DNA from: Anaerotignum sp.
Lineage (GTDB): Bacteria; Bacillota; Clostridia; Lachnospirales; Anaerotignaceae
Assembly: GCA_017442465.1 (NCBI GenBank)
Contig: JAFRZQ010000175.1
Location: 1-64,000 of the forward strand
DNA: 64,000 bases
Direction of reading: 5' to 3'
Made by a program: the position numbers and the translations under genes. The notes under the pieces are model-generated. The model worked only from the letters and a program-made list of their open reading frames with translations, ran no database searches and had not been told where the DNA came from. This document shows positions 43,125-51,876 of the stretch, piece by piece (positions within the stretch are counted from its first letter, which is position 1; the number at the start of each line of letters is the position of its first letter).

Positions 43125-45740
43125 CTATACTTTCATCCGCATAACAGCCAATTCATTAGGGTCTGTAGTGATCGCCATATGCTCCGTTGGTGTGCCGTCA
43201 AAACGAATTTCAAACGCATTATTTTCGCAGATCAACATTGCATCGCCTCTCCTGGAGAACATGGAAATCTGATTGCGCGTTTCTGTATTCAGATACAGTT
43301 TTTCGCTGACAATGCCAAGGGTATGCTGCTGCATCTTCAACAGCACTTGGAACTGTGAGTTATTGATGATGGTATTCAGTACTGATTCATTATCCTTCGA
43401 ATGCCAGTCCTGAATATCCTGTGACGCGGTAATAACACAGCCGTTATACGCACGGATAATCTTATATAGTTCCTTTACAAAGGCTGCAGTCTGTCCGCTG
43501 CCTTCGCCTACCAGCTTCCATAATTCGTCAATTAGAACAACCTTCCGCTGTGTGATGTCCTCAGTCATAAGGTTCATGATATGATTGATGATCGTGAACA
43601 TCATTGCACCAACGATTTTGTCACCGGAACTATCCAAATCGGAGATATCGAACACCGTATAATCGTTGTCCAAATCTTTGATATTCGTATGTCGATTCAG
43701 GAAGCTATAGGTACCGGAAATGAACTGCTGCATGATACCAAGCAGTTCATTTACCTCCCGTTTGTTCTCCTGTGGTTCGGGCATTGTTGCACGGAATATA
43801 CTGCGGTCATCTGCATCATCCTGCGGCTCCAACATCTGCTTTAAGGCGATACACACATCACTGATGATCGGCATCTCCTTGTAAGTCCCGTCAGCATTTT
43901 TGATACTATTATTGTCCAGTGTAATGCCCTTTGCCTTATACGCATCAACGATAGCTACGTTCAACAAAGACCGCTGTACTGGCTTCAAATAAGGCATCAG
44001 GATCTCGAAGTATGCAGATACTACGATCAGTTTTCTCGACAGATAACTCTTTTGTCCAAGGTATCCACTGTCAGCGGGATTCAGTACCGTTTTGCTATCT
44101 GCATCGTCAGGGATACGGATATCAAATATGTTTACATGGTTCTCGCCGTCTGTTGTAAACTTAATGAACTGACCGCCCATATTCTCACAAAATCTTCTGT
44201 ATTCCTCACCTTTGATAGGTACGATCGCGAAGCATTTTGCCCCCGCCATTCGGCTTCTGCCAAGTAGTAATTGGCTGCCGTAAGTCTTACCACTACCCGT
44301 CGAACCAATGATCATCATGTGTGGTTTATCGTACTTGGAGGTATCGAAGTTATTGATCGCACAGAAGCGACCTGCTTTATTCTTCCCAATAAAAATACCA
44401 CCCTCATCAAAGATGGATGGCTCGTTAAACGGGAATACTGATGCAAGCTCACCGCACAGGATATTCCGCGCTGAAATACGCAGGATATCCTTATCCAACC
44501 GCACAAAAGGAAGTGTGGATCTAAACCCTTCCTCCTGCCGGAGATCCAGCGGCAAGAGCGGCATATCTTTTGATTCCATCAAGTTATATACTTCACGGAT
44601 CTTATCGTCTAAAGCGTCTAATGTATCCGCTGAGATCGTCACAAGAATAGACAGGTAATACATATCAGCACTCTCGTTATACATCTTCTCACGGAGCAGT
44701 AAAGCGTCCTGCATATTCTGTCTGGACTCCTGCGCAACGCTTGTATTCGCACTCAGGTTCTCCATTACCATCTCCTGCATATTTACCGATTGACGGACGA
44801 TTTTCTTTGCAGTAGTCCTATCCTCACGGACTAAGAAAATGTCAACATCAACATCATAGGAACTGCCCAACAACGGGTTCAGCCAGCCTGCAGTTACATA
44901 GTGTCTGTAATCACTGATGTAATGATAGGATACAAACTTACCGTTCACCTCACAGAAACTGCGGTCATAGAACGCAATCTCTTTCGGTGAAAGATAATCC
45001 TCTATCGTCAGTGAATCCTTCTTCAACGGATTACGTTCCAGTATCTCTTCGTATATCATGAATGCATGAGTTTCAAAGTCTGGAGCCAGTCTATCAAAGT
45101 GCATCAGGATATACTCATAAAGCACTGTATTGATATATTTATTATCCGTCAGACGGGGGCTTACTACCTTACAGCCACACTTCAGCATGCACTCAGCCAG
45201 AGCGAACTCATGGCCTAGCAACACCTTCCTTACATAGTCGAACTCAGGTGCCATCTGAAATTCTTCGAACTCATAAATCACGAAAAATCTATTCCCTGTC
45301 AGCTTATAAATCTCTACCGTATCCTTGATCTCTTTTGCCAGGTCGTCCACCATATCTCTGGTTTCTTTTGTAGCATTAGGCAGGTTCTTATAAGAGAGTA
45401 AAATCTTCAGATAATCCTCTGCTGTCTCCGGTACTGACATGACTTTTATCTGCATGGTACGGGGTGCATGGCTCAGGTATTGTGCGAACTGATACACGAT
45501 ACGTTCCTGTTCCAACGCATCCTTATTAAAAAAATTCGTAGGGATGATTTCAATGATCCTGATATACCTATCATCCGTAGTGATGATAACGCCGTCAGAA
45601 ACATCTCTGATATTGATAAAACTCTGCGTGCGGTAGCGTGTACTCGGACGCGGTTTGCGCCGTGTACGCTTCTCAGCAGCTGCCTGCAAATCTTCTTCTG
45701 TCCGCGCTACGTTCTTCTTTTTGACTGCGGGTAACTTCAT
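43125..45740 (-). CDS. virB4: VirB4-type conjugation ATPase
   Basis: An 871-residue ATPase that powers the type IV channel. The N-terminal half holds the VirB4 CagE/TrbE-like region. Walker A is MIIGSTGSGKTYGSQLL (about 477-493) and Walker B is KVVLIDELWKLVGEGSG (about 731-747), followed by ITASQDIQDW. The ATG overlaps the stop of the PrgI-like gene by four bases (ATGA), the common VirB3-VirB4 coupling. AAGGAGGG precedes it. Confidence 0.95.
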   Translation of the reverse strand: MKLPAVKKKNVARTEEDLQAAAEKRTRRKPRPSTRYRTQSFINIRDVSDGVIITTDDRYIRIIEIIPTNFFNKDALEQERIVYQFAQYLSHAPRTMQIKVMSVPETAEDYLKILLSYKNLPNATKETRDMVDDLAKEIKDTVEIYKLTGNRFFVIYEFEEFQMAPEFDYVRKVLLGHEFALAECMLKCGCKVVSPRLTDNKYINTVLYEYILMHFDRLAPDFETHAFMIYEEILERNPLKKDSLTIEDYLSPKEIAFYDRSFCEVNGKFVSYHYISDYRHYVTAGWLNPLLGSSYDVDVDIFLVREDRTTAKKIVRQSVNMQEMVMENLSANTSVAQESRQNMQDALLLREKMYNESADMYYLSILVTISADTLDALDDKIREVYNLMESKDMPLLPLDLRQEEGFRSTLPFVRLDKDILRISARNILCGELASVFPFNEPSIFDEGGIFIGKNKAGRFCAINNFDTSKYDKPHMMIIGSTGSGKTYGSQLLLGRSRMAGAKCFAIVPIKGEEYRRFCENMGGQFIKFTTDGENHVNIFDIRIPDDADSKTVLNPADSGYLGQKSYLSRKLIVVSAYFEILMPYLKPVQRSLLNVAIVDAYKAKGITLDNNSIKNADGTYKEMPIISDVCIALKQMLEPQDDADDRSIFRATMPEPQENKREVNELLGIMQQFISGTYSFLNRHTNIKDLDNDYTVFDISDLDSSGDKIVGAMMFTIINHIMNLMTEDITQRKVVLIDELWKLVGEGSGQTAAFVKELYKIIRAYNGCVITASQDIQDWHSKDNESVLNTIINNSQFQVLLKMQQHTLGIVSEKLYLNTETRNQISMFSRRGDAMLICENNAFEIRFDGTPTEHMAITTDPNELAVMRMKV

Positions 45741-46144
45741 TCAAACATCCCTCCTTCCATCGTTTCTTCTTCTAAAGCCTGTGCCTGTTCACGCAGCAAA
45801 CGCTGTTTGATCGTCTTTTTCTGTTCAGAACTTTTGTGTCTGACATATCTGCGATAGGTTTTTCTGACGAAGAAATTTCGCAGTAACAGATAAATATATC
45901 TGCAGAACGAATCGCTGTTTTTACCATATGGCAATGCTGTTAAAAGCAGCGCCGCACCAACGATCACAATGGTATATCTGAATGGCAGACTAAATACTTT
46001 CAGGCAAATAATCAGCAGAATAAATGCGATCACTATACCCTGCACCAGACTGGTCACTTCAATGGCATCAGCAATCTTCCCTGCGCTCTTTAGATTGCGT
46101 GGAATACCATATACCTGATGACGACCGTCTTTGTTTTCGCTCAT
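45737..46144 (-). CDS. PrgI/VirB3-like inner-membrane protein
   Basis: A 135-residue protein. The ATG at 46144 follows GAAGTGGG; the longer frame runs through a terminator and is rejected. It has two membrane helices (residues about 30-75: VTSLVQGIVIAFILLIICLK, then YTIVIVGAALLLTALPYG) and a basic C-terminal tail. The start YGIPRNLKSAGKI is typical of PrgI-family proteins. It is coupled to virB4. Confidence 0.85.
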   Translation of the reverse strand: MSENKDGRHQVYGIPRNLKSAGKIADAIEVTSLVQGIVIAFILLIICLKVFSLPFRYTIVIVGAALLLTALPYGKNSDSFCRYIYLLLRNFFVRKTYRRYVRHKSSEQKKTIKQRLLREQAQALEEETMEGGMFE

Positions 46145-46164
46145 CTTTCCCACTTCCTTTTCAA

Positions 46165-46195
46165 TAAAAAAAGACCTCAGAAAGAATCTGAAGTC
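46165..46195 (-). terminator. terminator inside the conjugation cluster
   Basis: GACCTCAGA (46173-46181) pairs with TCTGAAGTC (46187-46195) with one mismatch. On the minus strand a TTTTTTT run follows. It lies after the small gene at 46280 and before the PrgI gene. Confidence 0.75.
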
Positions 46196-46279
46196 CATTC
46201 ATATTTACACTAACTAAAATACACTAACTGATTTTGATGATTTAATGAAACAGTTAATGTATTCTGTTTTCCTTTTAAC

Positions 46280-46534
46280 TTATCTGTTTTTGTATTCTTT
46301 GATCCACGCTTCTATATCAAACATCGGGACATTATTCTCCTTCGCAATATAAATGCTCATAGAAAGATCATGGGCCATTTGTTCTGACTCCAAATTACGG
46401 AGAAAAATATTCTCCGCCTTTTCTTTTGTGCCTCCTTTGATCAAATATACACCCAAATTATTTGTATCATAGCCAACCGACAGATACTCATTATTATTCC
46501 ACTCGAGGGTTTTTACTTTTGTTCGTATCTTCAT
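46280..46534 (-). CDS. small unknown protein with its own promoter
   Basis: An 84-residue acidic soluble protein (LEWNNNEYLSVGYDTNNLGV, then AHDLSMSIYIAKENNVPMFD). The ATG follows GGGGGAAG. It is flanked by an extended -10 promoter upstream (46594-46602) and a terminator downstream (46165-46195). That makes it a separate transcription unit inserted between the wall-hydrolase gene and the PrgI gene of the conjugation operon. No family is recognised. Confidence 0.65.
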   Translation of the reverse strand: MKIRTKVKTLEWNNNEYLSVGYDTNNLGVYLIKGGTKEKAENIFLRNLESEQMAHDLSMSIYIAKENNVPMFDIEAWIKEYKNR

Positions 46535-46593
46535 TCTGTATCTTCCCCCTTGCCGCTAAGTGATCCGTTATCAGCTATTACTGAGTCAATTAT

Positions 46594-46602
46594 ATTATAC
46601 CA
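46594..46602 (-). promoter_or_regulatory. extended -10 promoter of the inserted small gene
   Basis: On the minus strand TGGTATAAT reads as a perfect extended -10, 60 bp before the ATG at 46534. Confidence 0.6.
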
Positions 46603-46637
46603 TACCATGTTGGATTTTTGTGCGATTTACATCGTGT

Positions 46638-48437
46638 TTAAGACACAACTTCTCTAAAATGTGTAAAGCCACAAGTGCCTACAACAACACCTTCACCGCC
46701 CTGCGAGTGTACCCAAAGTCGGTTACCGGAAGAGTCTTTTCCGACATAAATCCCGACATGCGTTGTCCTGCCGCCAGACAGCATAAAACCAAGGTCCCCG
46801 GGCTGTAACTGTGCGGCTGTAATCGGCGTTGTATTGTTATATTGATACCATGTACCGCCAGCTTTCAGTTGATCGCTGACACCCGCTGTACGGTAAGCCC
46901 AGTCTACAAATCCGCTGCAGTCCAGACCAAAGGGCTGATATGTACCAGAGGTACGGTCTCCGGCAGCGGTCACTTTTTTCAAAGTACCCCATTCCGAGTT
47001 CCATCCTGTACCGTAATACTTACCGCCCCAGAAGTATTCCACTTTCCCGACTAAGGATAATCCTACAGTCAATACCTGCGACCTTGCAGAGGAAATCGCA
47101 GGGTCAGTTGCTCTTGCTATTGCAAGATATCTCGTCACCTGCGCATTGGTCAAAGGCAACGAATCAAGGTTAGAAGCCTGCCCCAGGATATTTCCAAAAC
47201 TGCCGAACTCTGTATTCCCCAGCTGTTCAAAGACCGCTTCATATGAACTCGCAGCTGCAAACTGAGCATCTGTCAGATGAAAGACAGTATCAACGAAAAA
47301 GTCTGTATCATGATTAGTTATGAAGAGTATTTCATACTCACTTCTTCTATGCTTATGATAATAATACTCACCTTCATATTCTCTGAGCATTGCCAGCAAA
47401 TGCACAATATCTATCTTATCAACCGGATTATTGCTGCTGCCCGATTTATGATAATACCGGAACACATGCTGTATGTATTGTTTATCCCCGTAACGGGTAA
47501 TATTGCTACCATTCTCTTGATACCGCTGGAGCATATAATCACTGTACGCCGCTGCATTGGTCGCCGTCCAGCCGGAATATCCGCGATTGATAAGCCAGTT
47601 GATGTAGCCTGTACCAAAGTTATAGGCCTGTACTGCGACCTCTAGCTTGGCCCAGTCCTGCGGATCTGAACAGTTTGCTTTCTCCAAGCACTTTGCAAAG
47701 TAATGTACACCGCCATCAATAGAAGACTCCGGTGTAACAGCACCATGCACATACCCGGAGCCAGCCGATTGCATGACATCATTCCCGCGGCCACCGGATT
47801 CCTGCGCCATCATTGCCATTAAAACATCGACATATCCTGATATAGCATAACGCATAGCCGCCGCTTCAACATCGGTACGATAGCGTTCTACTGTATCGGG
47901 TAACGGGCTTGTCCCGATCCTGATCCCGCCTGTAATGACCTCTTCTTCGTCTCCAACTACATCTTCGATAGTTACATCCGCATCTGCCTCACCGTCTAAA
48001 GATGCAGCGCAGAAATACGCCATGATCTTATATGGACTGATCGGGGGGACAGGTTCATCGGTCGTTATATCATCCTCCGAAATACCTAAATCGACCAATC
48101 CTTCCAGTTCCATGTTATATTCATCCAGAAACAGACCATTGATCTGTGATGCCATATTCAGGATACGGAACTGGGCTTCTGTATATTCCCCATATTCACC
48201 GCCTGTCAGGGCATTTAACAGCATTGTCGGCAAACTACAAATTACGATGATCAGAAAAATCACAAAAGCACAAACAAAAGATACCAGTTTGCGGAAAAGA
48301 GGGTTCCTGGCAGCCGAAGCCGCCGCTCCGACGAAATCCCCGGCCATGGCATGACCAACGGTTTTCGTCACATCATAAGCGGTCTGTCCCATTGAAGTAG
48401 CAGTCGCCAAAAACCCTCTTTGGTTATTCTCGTCCAC
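46638..48437 (-). CDS. bifunctional cell-wall hydrolase (lysozyme-like plus NlpC/P60), VirB1/CwlT-like
   Basis: A 599-residue membrane-anchored enzyme. It starts with GTG, after AAAGGAG. One membrane helix lies at residues about 50-75. A lysozyme-like domain follows (MAMMAQESGGRGNDVMQSA, then EVAVQAYNFGTGYINWL), which cuts glycan chains. The C-terminal NlpC/P60 domain has the catalytic cysteine in GLDCSGFVDWAYR and histidine in THVGIYVG, cutting peptide stems. This is the CwlT arrangement of Gram-positive conjugative elements. It opens the wall for the channel. It is followed by the VirB6-like gene on its 5' side. Confidence 0.92.
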   Translation of the reverse strand: MDENNQRGFLATATSMGQTAYDVTKTVGHAMAGDFVGAAASAARNPLFRKLVSFVCAFVIFLIIVICSLPTMLLNALTGGEYGEYTEAQFRILNMASQINGLFLDEYNMELEGLVDLGISEDDITTDEPVPPISPYKIMAYFCAASLDGEADADVTIEDVVGDEEEVITGGIRIGTSPLPDTVERYRTDVEAAAMRYAISGYVDVLMAMMAQESGGRGNDVMQSAGSGYVHGAVTPESSIDGGVHYFAKCLEKANCSDPQDWAKLEVAVQAYNFGTGYINWLINRGYSGWTATNAAAYSDYMLQRYQENGSNITRYGDKQYIQHVFRYYHKSGSSNNPVDKIDIVHLLAMLREYEGEYYYHKHRRSEYEILFITNHDTDFFVDTVFHLTDAQFAAASSYEAVFEQLGNTEFGSFGNILGQASNLDSLPLTNAQVTRYLAIARATDPAISSARSQVLTVGLSLVGKVEYFWGGKYYGTGWNSEWGTLKKVTAAGDRTSGTYQPFGLDCSGFVDWAYRTAGVSDQLKAGGTWYQYNNTTPITAAQLQPGDLGFMLSGGRTTHVGIYVGKDSSGNRLWVHSQGGEGVVVGTCGFTHFREVVS

Positions 48438-48457
48438 GGGCCAGTCACTCCTTTCCG

Positions 48458-51286
48458 TTATTTCCTTTTCTTAGAGCCAAGGCCAAAACCCTTGAACTTC
48501 GTATTTTTATTCCCTTCCTTTTTCGGGAATGTAGTATACCCATCTTCTCGGGTGATTTTTGTTTCTCCGTTTTTCGTTTCTGTTCGGGTGCCGGAGTGAT
48601 GGATGATCGTGCGTTCTTTTACAACAATACCGCTGTTATGTTCATCGAACTCAACTGTCTTATCAGGGTTCGCAGCTGTGCCGTTGCCCCAATATACAGT
48701 GCCGCCCATGGAGAAGGTACCATCTTTATCCCCAGAACCGTCCGCATGGTTCACACGACCAATAAAGCCGTCGGCATTACTGATCGCACCGGAGGACGCG
48801 TGATATACGCTACCATTCGAATACGCAATATCGCCAGTCGCTGGATGTGTATACTGACCACCGGGCAGATCCCTGATCTGCTGATAAGTATTTCCGTTAT
48901 CAAAAGAGATACCGCCTTTACCATCCACCATCGTTCCTTCGGGATAAGCCACATGACCATCGTTATAAGTGATCGCACCATTTCCATGTTCCACACGATT
49001 TCCGTATGTCTTCGAGCCGTCTTTATGTGATGTAACACCATTAGCCGTAATATCCCCGTTGCTGTGCAGGATCGAACCATCCTGGAAGATCGTTGTACCA
49101 TCAGGTGTGACTGTAGTACCGTCAGGACTGGTTACTTCGCCGTTCAGATGTGCCATTTTACCATCATCCAACAGAATTGCACCGTCGGAAAATGTATGGT
49201 TGCCATTTTCATGCTGTGTTACATTGCCCTTCGTAATTGCACCGGAATCATGCTCTGTAGTCGCATTCTTGGTAACAGCACTATTGCCATGAGTGATAGA
49301 TCCCTTCGAGCCAATAATCACCTGATTTTCACCCTCGCCAATCGCTCTTACACCATTCGCCTGAACGATCGTGCCATCATCCAGTTTCACAGGGGTATCC
49401 CCTACTTTTGTCACATTGCCATCTGGACTGATGATTTCGGCACCATTGGTGATCGTACCGTCTTTATGCAGCATCGCATTGGCAGGGAGTGCGTTCCCGT
49501 TTGCATCTTTGACATTTGCACCCATAATTGCACCATTGGCAAACTGAACTGTGCCATCCGGGTATATTTTTGTACCGTCCGGGAATTGCTTGTACCCAGC
49601 TGTAATTGTTGTTCCGTCGCTTGTGTGAAGCGATTCGTTCGGATTGAGTGTTGTTCCTTCCGGCATAGAAACCGCCGTTTGTGCAGGCGCAGAGGCATCG
49701 AATCCGCCATCCGCAGTCCGATGGCTGTTTTTATATTCTTCAGCCATACTATTTCCTGCAGGAATATCGTCTTTAGAAGTATTCGGCTGACCCTGATACT
49801 GGTTATATACCTGACCAGTACTTGCATCCATCGCCATTGCCCCCTGTTCATCCTCACGCAGAAGACCTTGTGCCGCAAGCTTGCTCTGTGCCATTGCAGG
49901 TGTGATATTCCCTGCTTTCATATCGTTCATGATCGCGTCCCTAGTACGCTGCTGATCGATACTAAAACCATTCTTTTCAGCACGCTGTTTGGTATCGTCA
50001 TACTCCTGCTGGGACATATTCCTGCTGGCAGCACCCTGCATTTCAGTGAATCGCTTATCAAATTTCTGGTTCAATGCTTCTGCAAAGGAACTGCCGTCTT
50101 TTGTCATAGCAGCGGCTTTTGCCACATTCGTTGTACTGGCGAATCCCTGGGCTGCACCCATGGCCCCCCGAGCAAATGCACTGCTTTTGGTCGAGCCCTG
50201 TGCAAACCCACCTCTTGCACCGCCAAGAACTGCACCTTTTAAATCGTTCCAGTTCCTTGAGAATGTACCGCCTAACGGGACAGATAGCCCCGCTCCGGAA
50301 GTACCTCTACCTAATGCACGCCGCAGCATGATCGCTGATGCACCAACTGCACCGAATAAACCGCCGCCTGCTCCACCGCCTCGGCTGATATTCACCCCCA
50401 GACTGCCTATGAATTGGTCGAACTGTACTGCGAATGACGAATATGCCAGAGCAAAAAATGCCCAGACTAATTCGTTATAAGCCGCATCTGCAAACAAATC
50501 TTCAAACTCAACGGAACCGTCTAAGTTCAGGTTAGTCGAAGTAGACATGATATTGATGAAACCTTGAATGAAAAAAGCAGTCATGATAAAGACAAACATA
50601 TCCGCAAAAAATGTACGGATATAAGTGTCAAATATCTGCTTTGTTTCTTCCAGTATCGCCATGCCGAAGGCAATTGGTGCTAGCGCCACCAGCAGTACCA
50701 GTCGGATATATCTGATGAAGAACATGGAAATCAGTTTAAAGAAATTGATAACCAGCATCACAGTGATAACGAGTAATACCAGTACTTTTACAATACCTAA
50801 CATACTGCCGCCGGTACCTAATGCGCCGATCAGCAGACCTTCCGCCGCCCTTTCACCGATTTGGACAATAAATTCTACAAGCGACAATCCACCAGAACTG
50901 GCATCAATATCCAGTATCTCATCGATGATCCCGACCATTTGCAGATATACAAAGGACATCAGTCCCCAGCTCTTTATTGCCAAAAAACCGTAGAAGATGT
51001 ACCGTACAATAAATTGCCATACACGACTCCGTTCAATCTGCAGACCTGCAGCAAGACCAAAGCATTTCAGGATAAACAACAGCCCGACAAAACTCAGCCA
51101 GCCTGCGCCTAATACCTTGAAAAATTCCAGTACATTCCCGAAAAATGGAAGATAAGTGCCAAATGTGGAAAAATCCCATCTGATAGAACCAAGGAATGTA
51201 TCCGCAAAAAATTCAAGTGCAGTTGCCAAGACCTGCATGATAAGTCCTATCAATGCATTTAAAATGCCCATTACGATCGCAGACAA
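48458..51286 (-). CDS. VirB6/TrbL-like channel protein with long DG/NG repeat tail
   Basis: A 942-residue protein starting with TTG, after AGGTGAG. Residues about 1-300 hold six or seven membrane helices, including LVALAPIAFGMAILEETKQI and FVFIMTAFFIQGFINIM, the VirB6/TrbL core. Residues about 300-500 are A/G/Q-rich. Residues about 520-900 are an array of short DG or NG units (DGTKIYPDGTVQFANG, then DGTTVTPDGTTIFQDG, then DGSILHSNGDITANG), like a beta solenoid. The last 40 residues are basic. The core forms the inner-membrane channel; the tail is not standard and its role is unknown. Confidence 0.88.
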   Translation of the reverse strand: MSAIVMGILNALIGLIMQVLATALEFFADTFLGSIRWDFSTFGTYLPFFGNVLEFFKVLGAGWLSFVGLLFILKCFGLAAGLQIERSRVWQFIVRYIFYGFLAIKSWGLMSFVYLQMVGIIDEILDIDASSGGLSLVEFIVQIGERAAEGLLIGALGTGGSMLGIVKVLVLLVITVMLVINFFKLISMFFIRYIRLVLLVALAPIAFGMAILEETKQIFDTYIRTFFADMFVFIMTAFFIQGFINIMSTSTNLNLDGSVEFEDLFADAAYNELVWAFFALAYSSFAVQFDQFIGSLGVNISRGGGAGGGLFGAVGASAIMLRRALGRGTSGAGLSVPLGGTFSRNWNDLKGAVLGGARGGFAQGSTKSSAFARGAMGAAQGFASTTNVAKAAAMTKDGSSFAEALNQKFDKRFTEMQGAASRNMSQQEYDDTKQRAEKNGFSIDQQRTRDAIMNDMKAGNITPAMAQSKLAAQGLLREDEQGAMAMDASTGQVYNQYQGQPNTSKDDIPAGNSMAEEYKNSHRTADGGFDASAPAQTAVSMPEGTTLNPNESLHTSDGTTITAGYKQFPDGTKIYPDGTVQFANGAIMGANVKDANGNALPANAMLHKDGTITNGAEIISPDGNVTKVGDTPVKLDDGTIVQANGVRAIGEGENQVIIGSKGSITHGNSAVTKNATTEHDSGAITKGNVTQHENGNHTFSDGAILLDDGKMAHLNGEVTSPDGTTVTPDGTTIFQDGSILHSNGDITANGVTSHKDGSKTYGNRVEHGNGAITYNDGHVAYPEGTMVDGKGGISFDNGNTYQQIRDLPGGQYTHPATGDIAYSNGSVYHASSGAISNADGFIGRVNHADGSGDKDGTFSMGGTVYWGNGTAANPDKTVEFDEHNSGIVVKERTIIHHSGTRTETKNGETKITREDGYTTFPKKEGNKNTKFKGFGLGSKKRK

Positions 51287-51309
51287 AATTTACTCACCTC
51301 TTTCTTTTA

Positions 51310-51343
51310 AAAAAAGCCCGAGAGAATGTCCATTCCCTCAGGC
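51310..51343 (-). terminator. hairpin after the pilin gene
   Basis: GCCCGAGAGAATG (51316-51328) pairs with CATTCCCTCAGGC (51331-51343) with two mismatches. On the minus strand a TTTTTTT run follows. It may attenuate rather than stop transcription into the VirB6-like gene. Confidence 0.7.
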
Positions 51344-51406
51344 TCTTCATATACTTGTTCAAAAATTTGGTATAATCAAAAATTTTTATTTTTCTTCTCT
51401 GCCAGA

Positions 51407-51754
51407 TCAGCCCGCAGTAGCAAACATTGTAATAATCGTAGGCAGCAACAGATACAGAAGGAACATTGCAATGGAGAATACGATACAGCCAAGACCGAAC
51501 CCTCTGTATTTTTTTAATGGTGCACAGACAAAGGCGCATAATACGCCGATCAGCAGTGCCAGTGTTGCAGCGGGAGGGATCCATGCTTCCGCATACTCGA
51601 TCGCTGTTGCCCAAACCGCATCAACACTGTCAAAAGATGCTGTGTCTGCGTCCTCGATCGCATCCTGGATCGCGCTGGCGAATACTGTCTGAGGGAACAA
51701 TGTCACCATTGCAGCGGCTGCGACCAATTTTTCTTTCCATCTATTGATGTTCAT
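51407..51754 (-). CDS. VirB2-like pilin
   Basis: A 115-residue protein. The ATG at 51754 follows AAGGAGG; the longer frame extends into a terminator. It has a signal peptide (ending TVFASA), then two membrane helices (PPAATLALLIGVLCAFVCAP and GLGCIVFSIAMFLLYLLL). This size and layout match VirB2-type major pilins. It lies between the giant adhesin and the VirB6-like gene. The identification rests on topology and context. Confidence 0.75.
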   Translation of the reverse strand: MNINRWKEKLVAAAAMVTLFPQTVFASAIQDAIEDADTASFDSVDAVWATAIEYAEAWIPPAATLALLIGVLCAFVCAPLKKYRGFGLGCIVFSIAMFLLYLLLPTIITMFATAG

Positions 51755-51806
51755 ATCACTTCTACCTCCTTCCCATAATTTACCTAAGGTTATATGAAAG
51801 CATTTC

Positions 51807-51841
51807 AAAAACGCCCGATCATTCAAAAGAACGACCGGGCG
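51807..51841 (-). terminator. terminator of the giant adhesin gene
   Basis: CGCCCGATC (51812-51820) pairs with GACCGGGCG (51833-51841) with one wobble. On the minus strand a TTTTT run follows. Confidence 0.8.
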
Positions 51842-51876
51842 CTGAAATCAATGTATATTATGGATAAATAGGTTTA

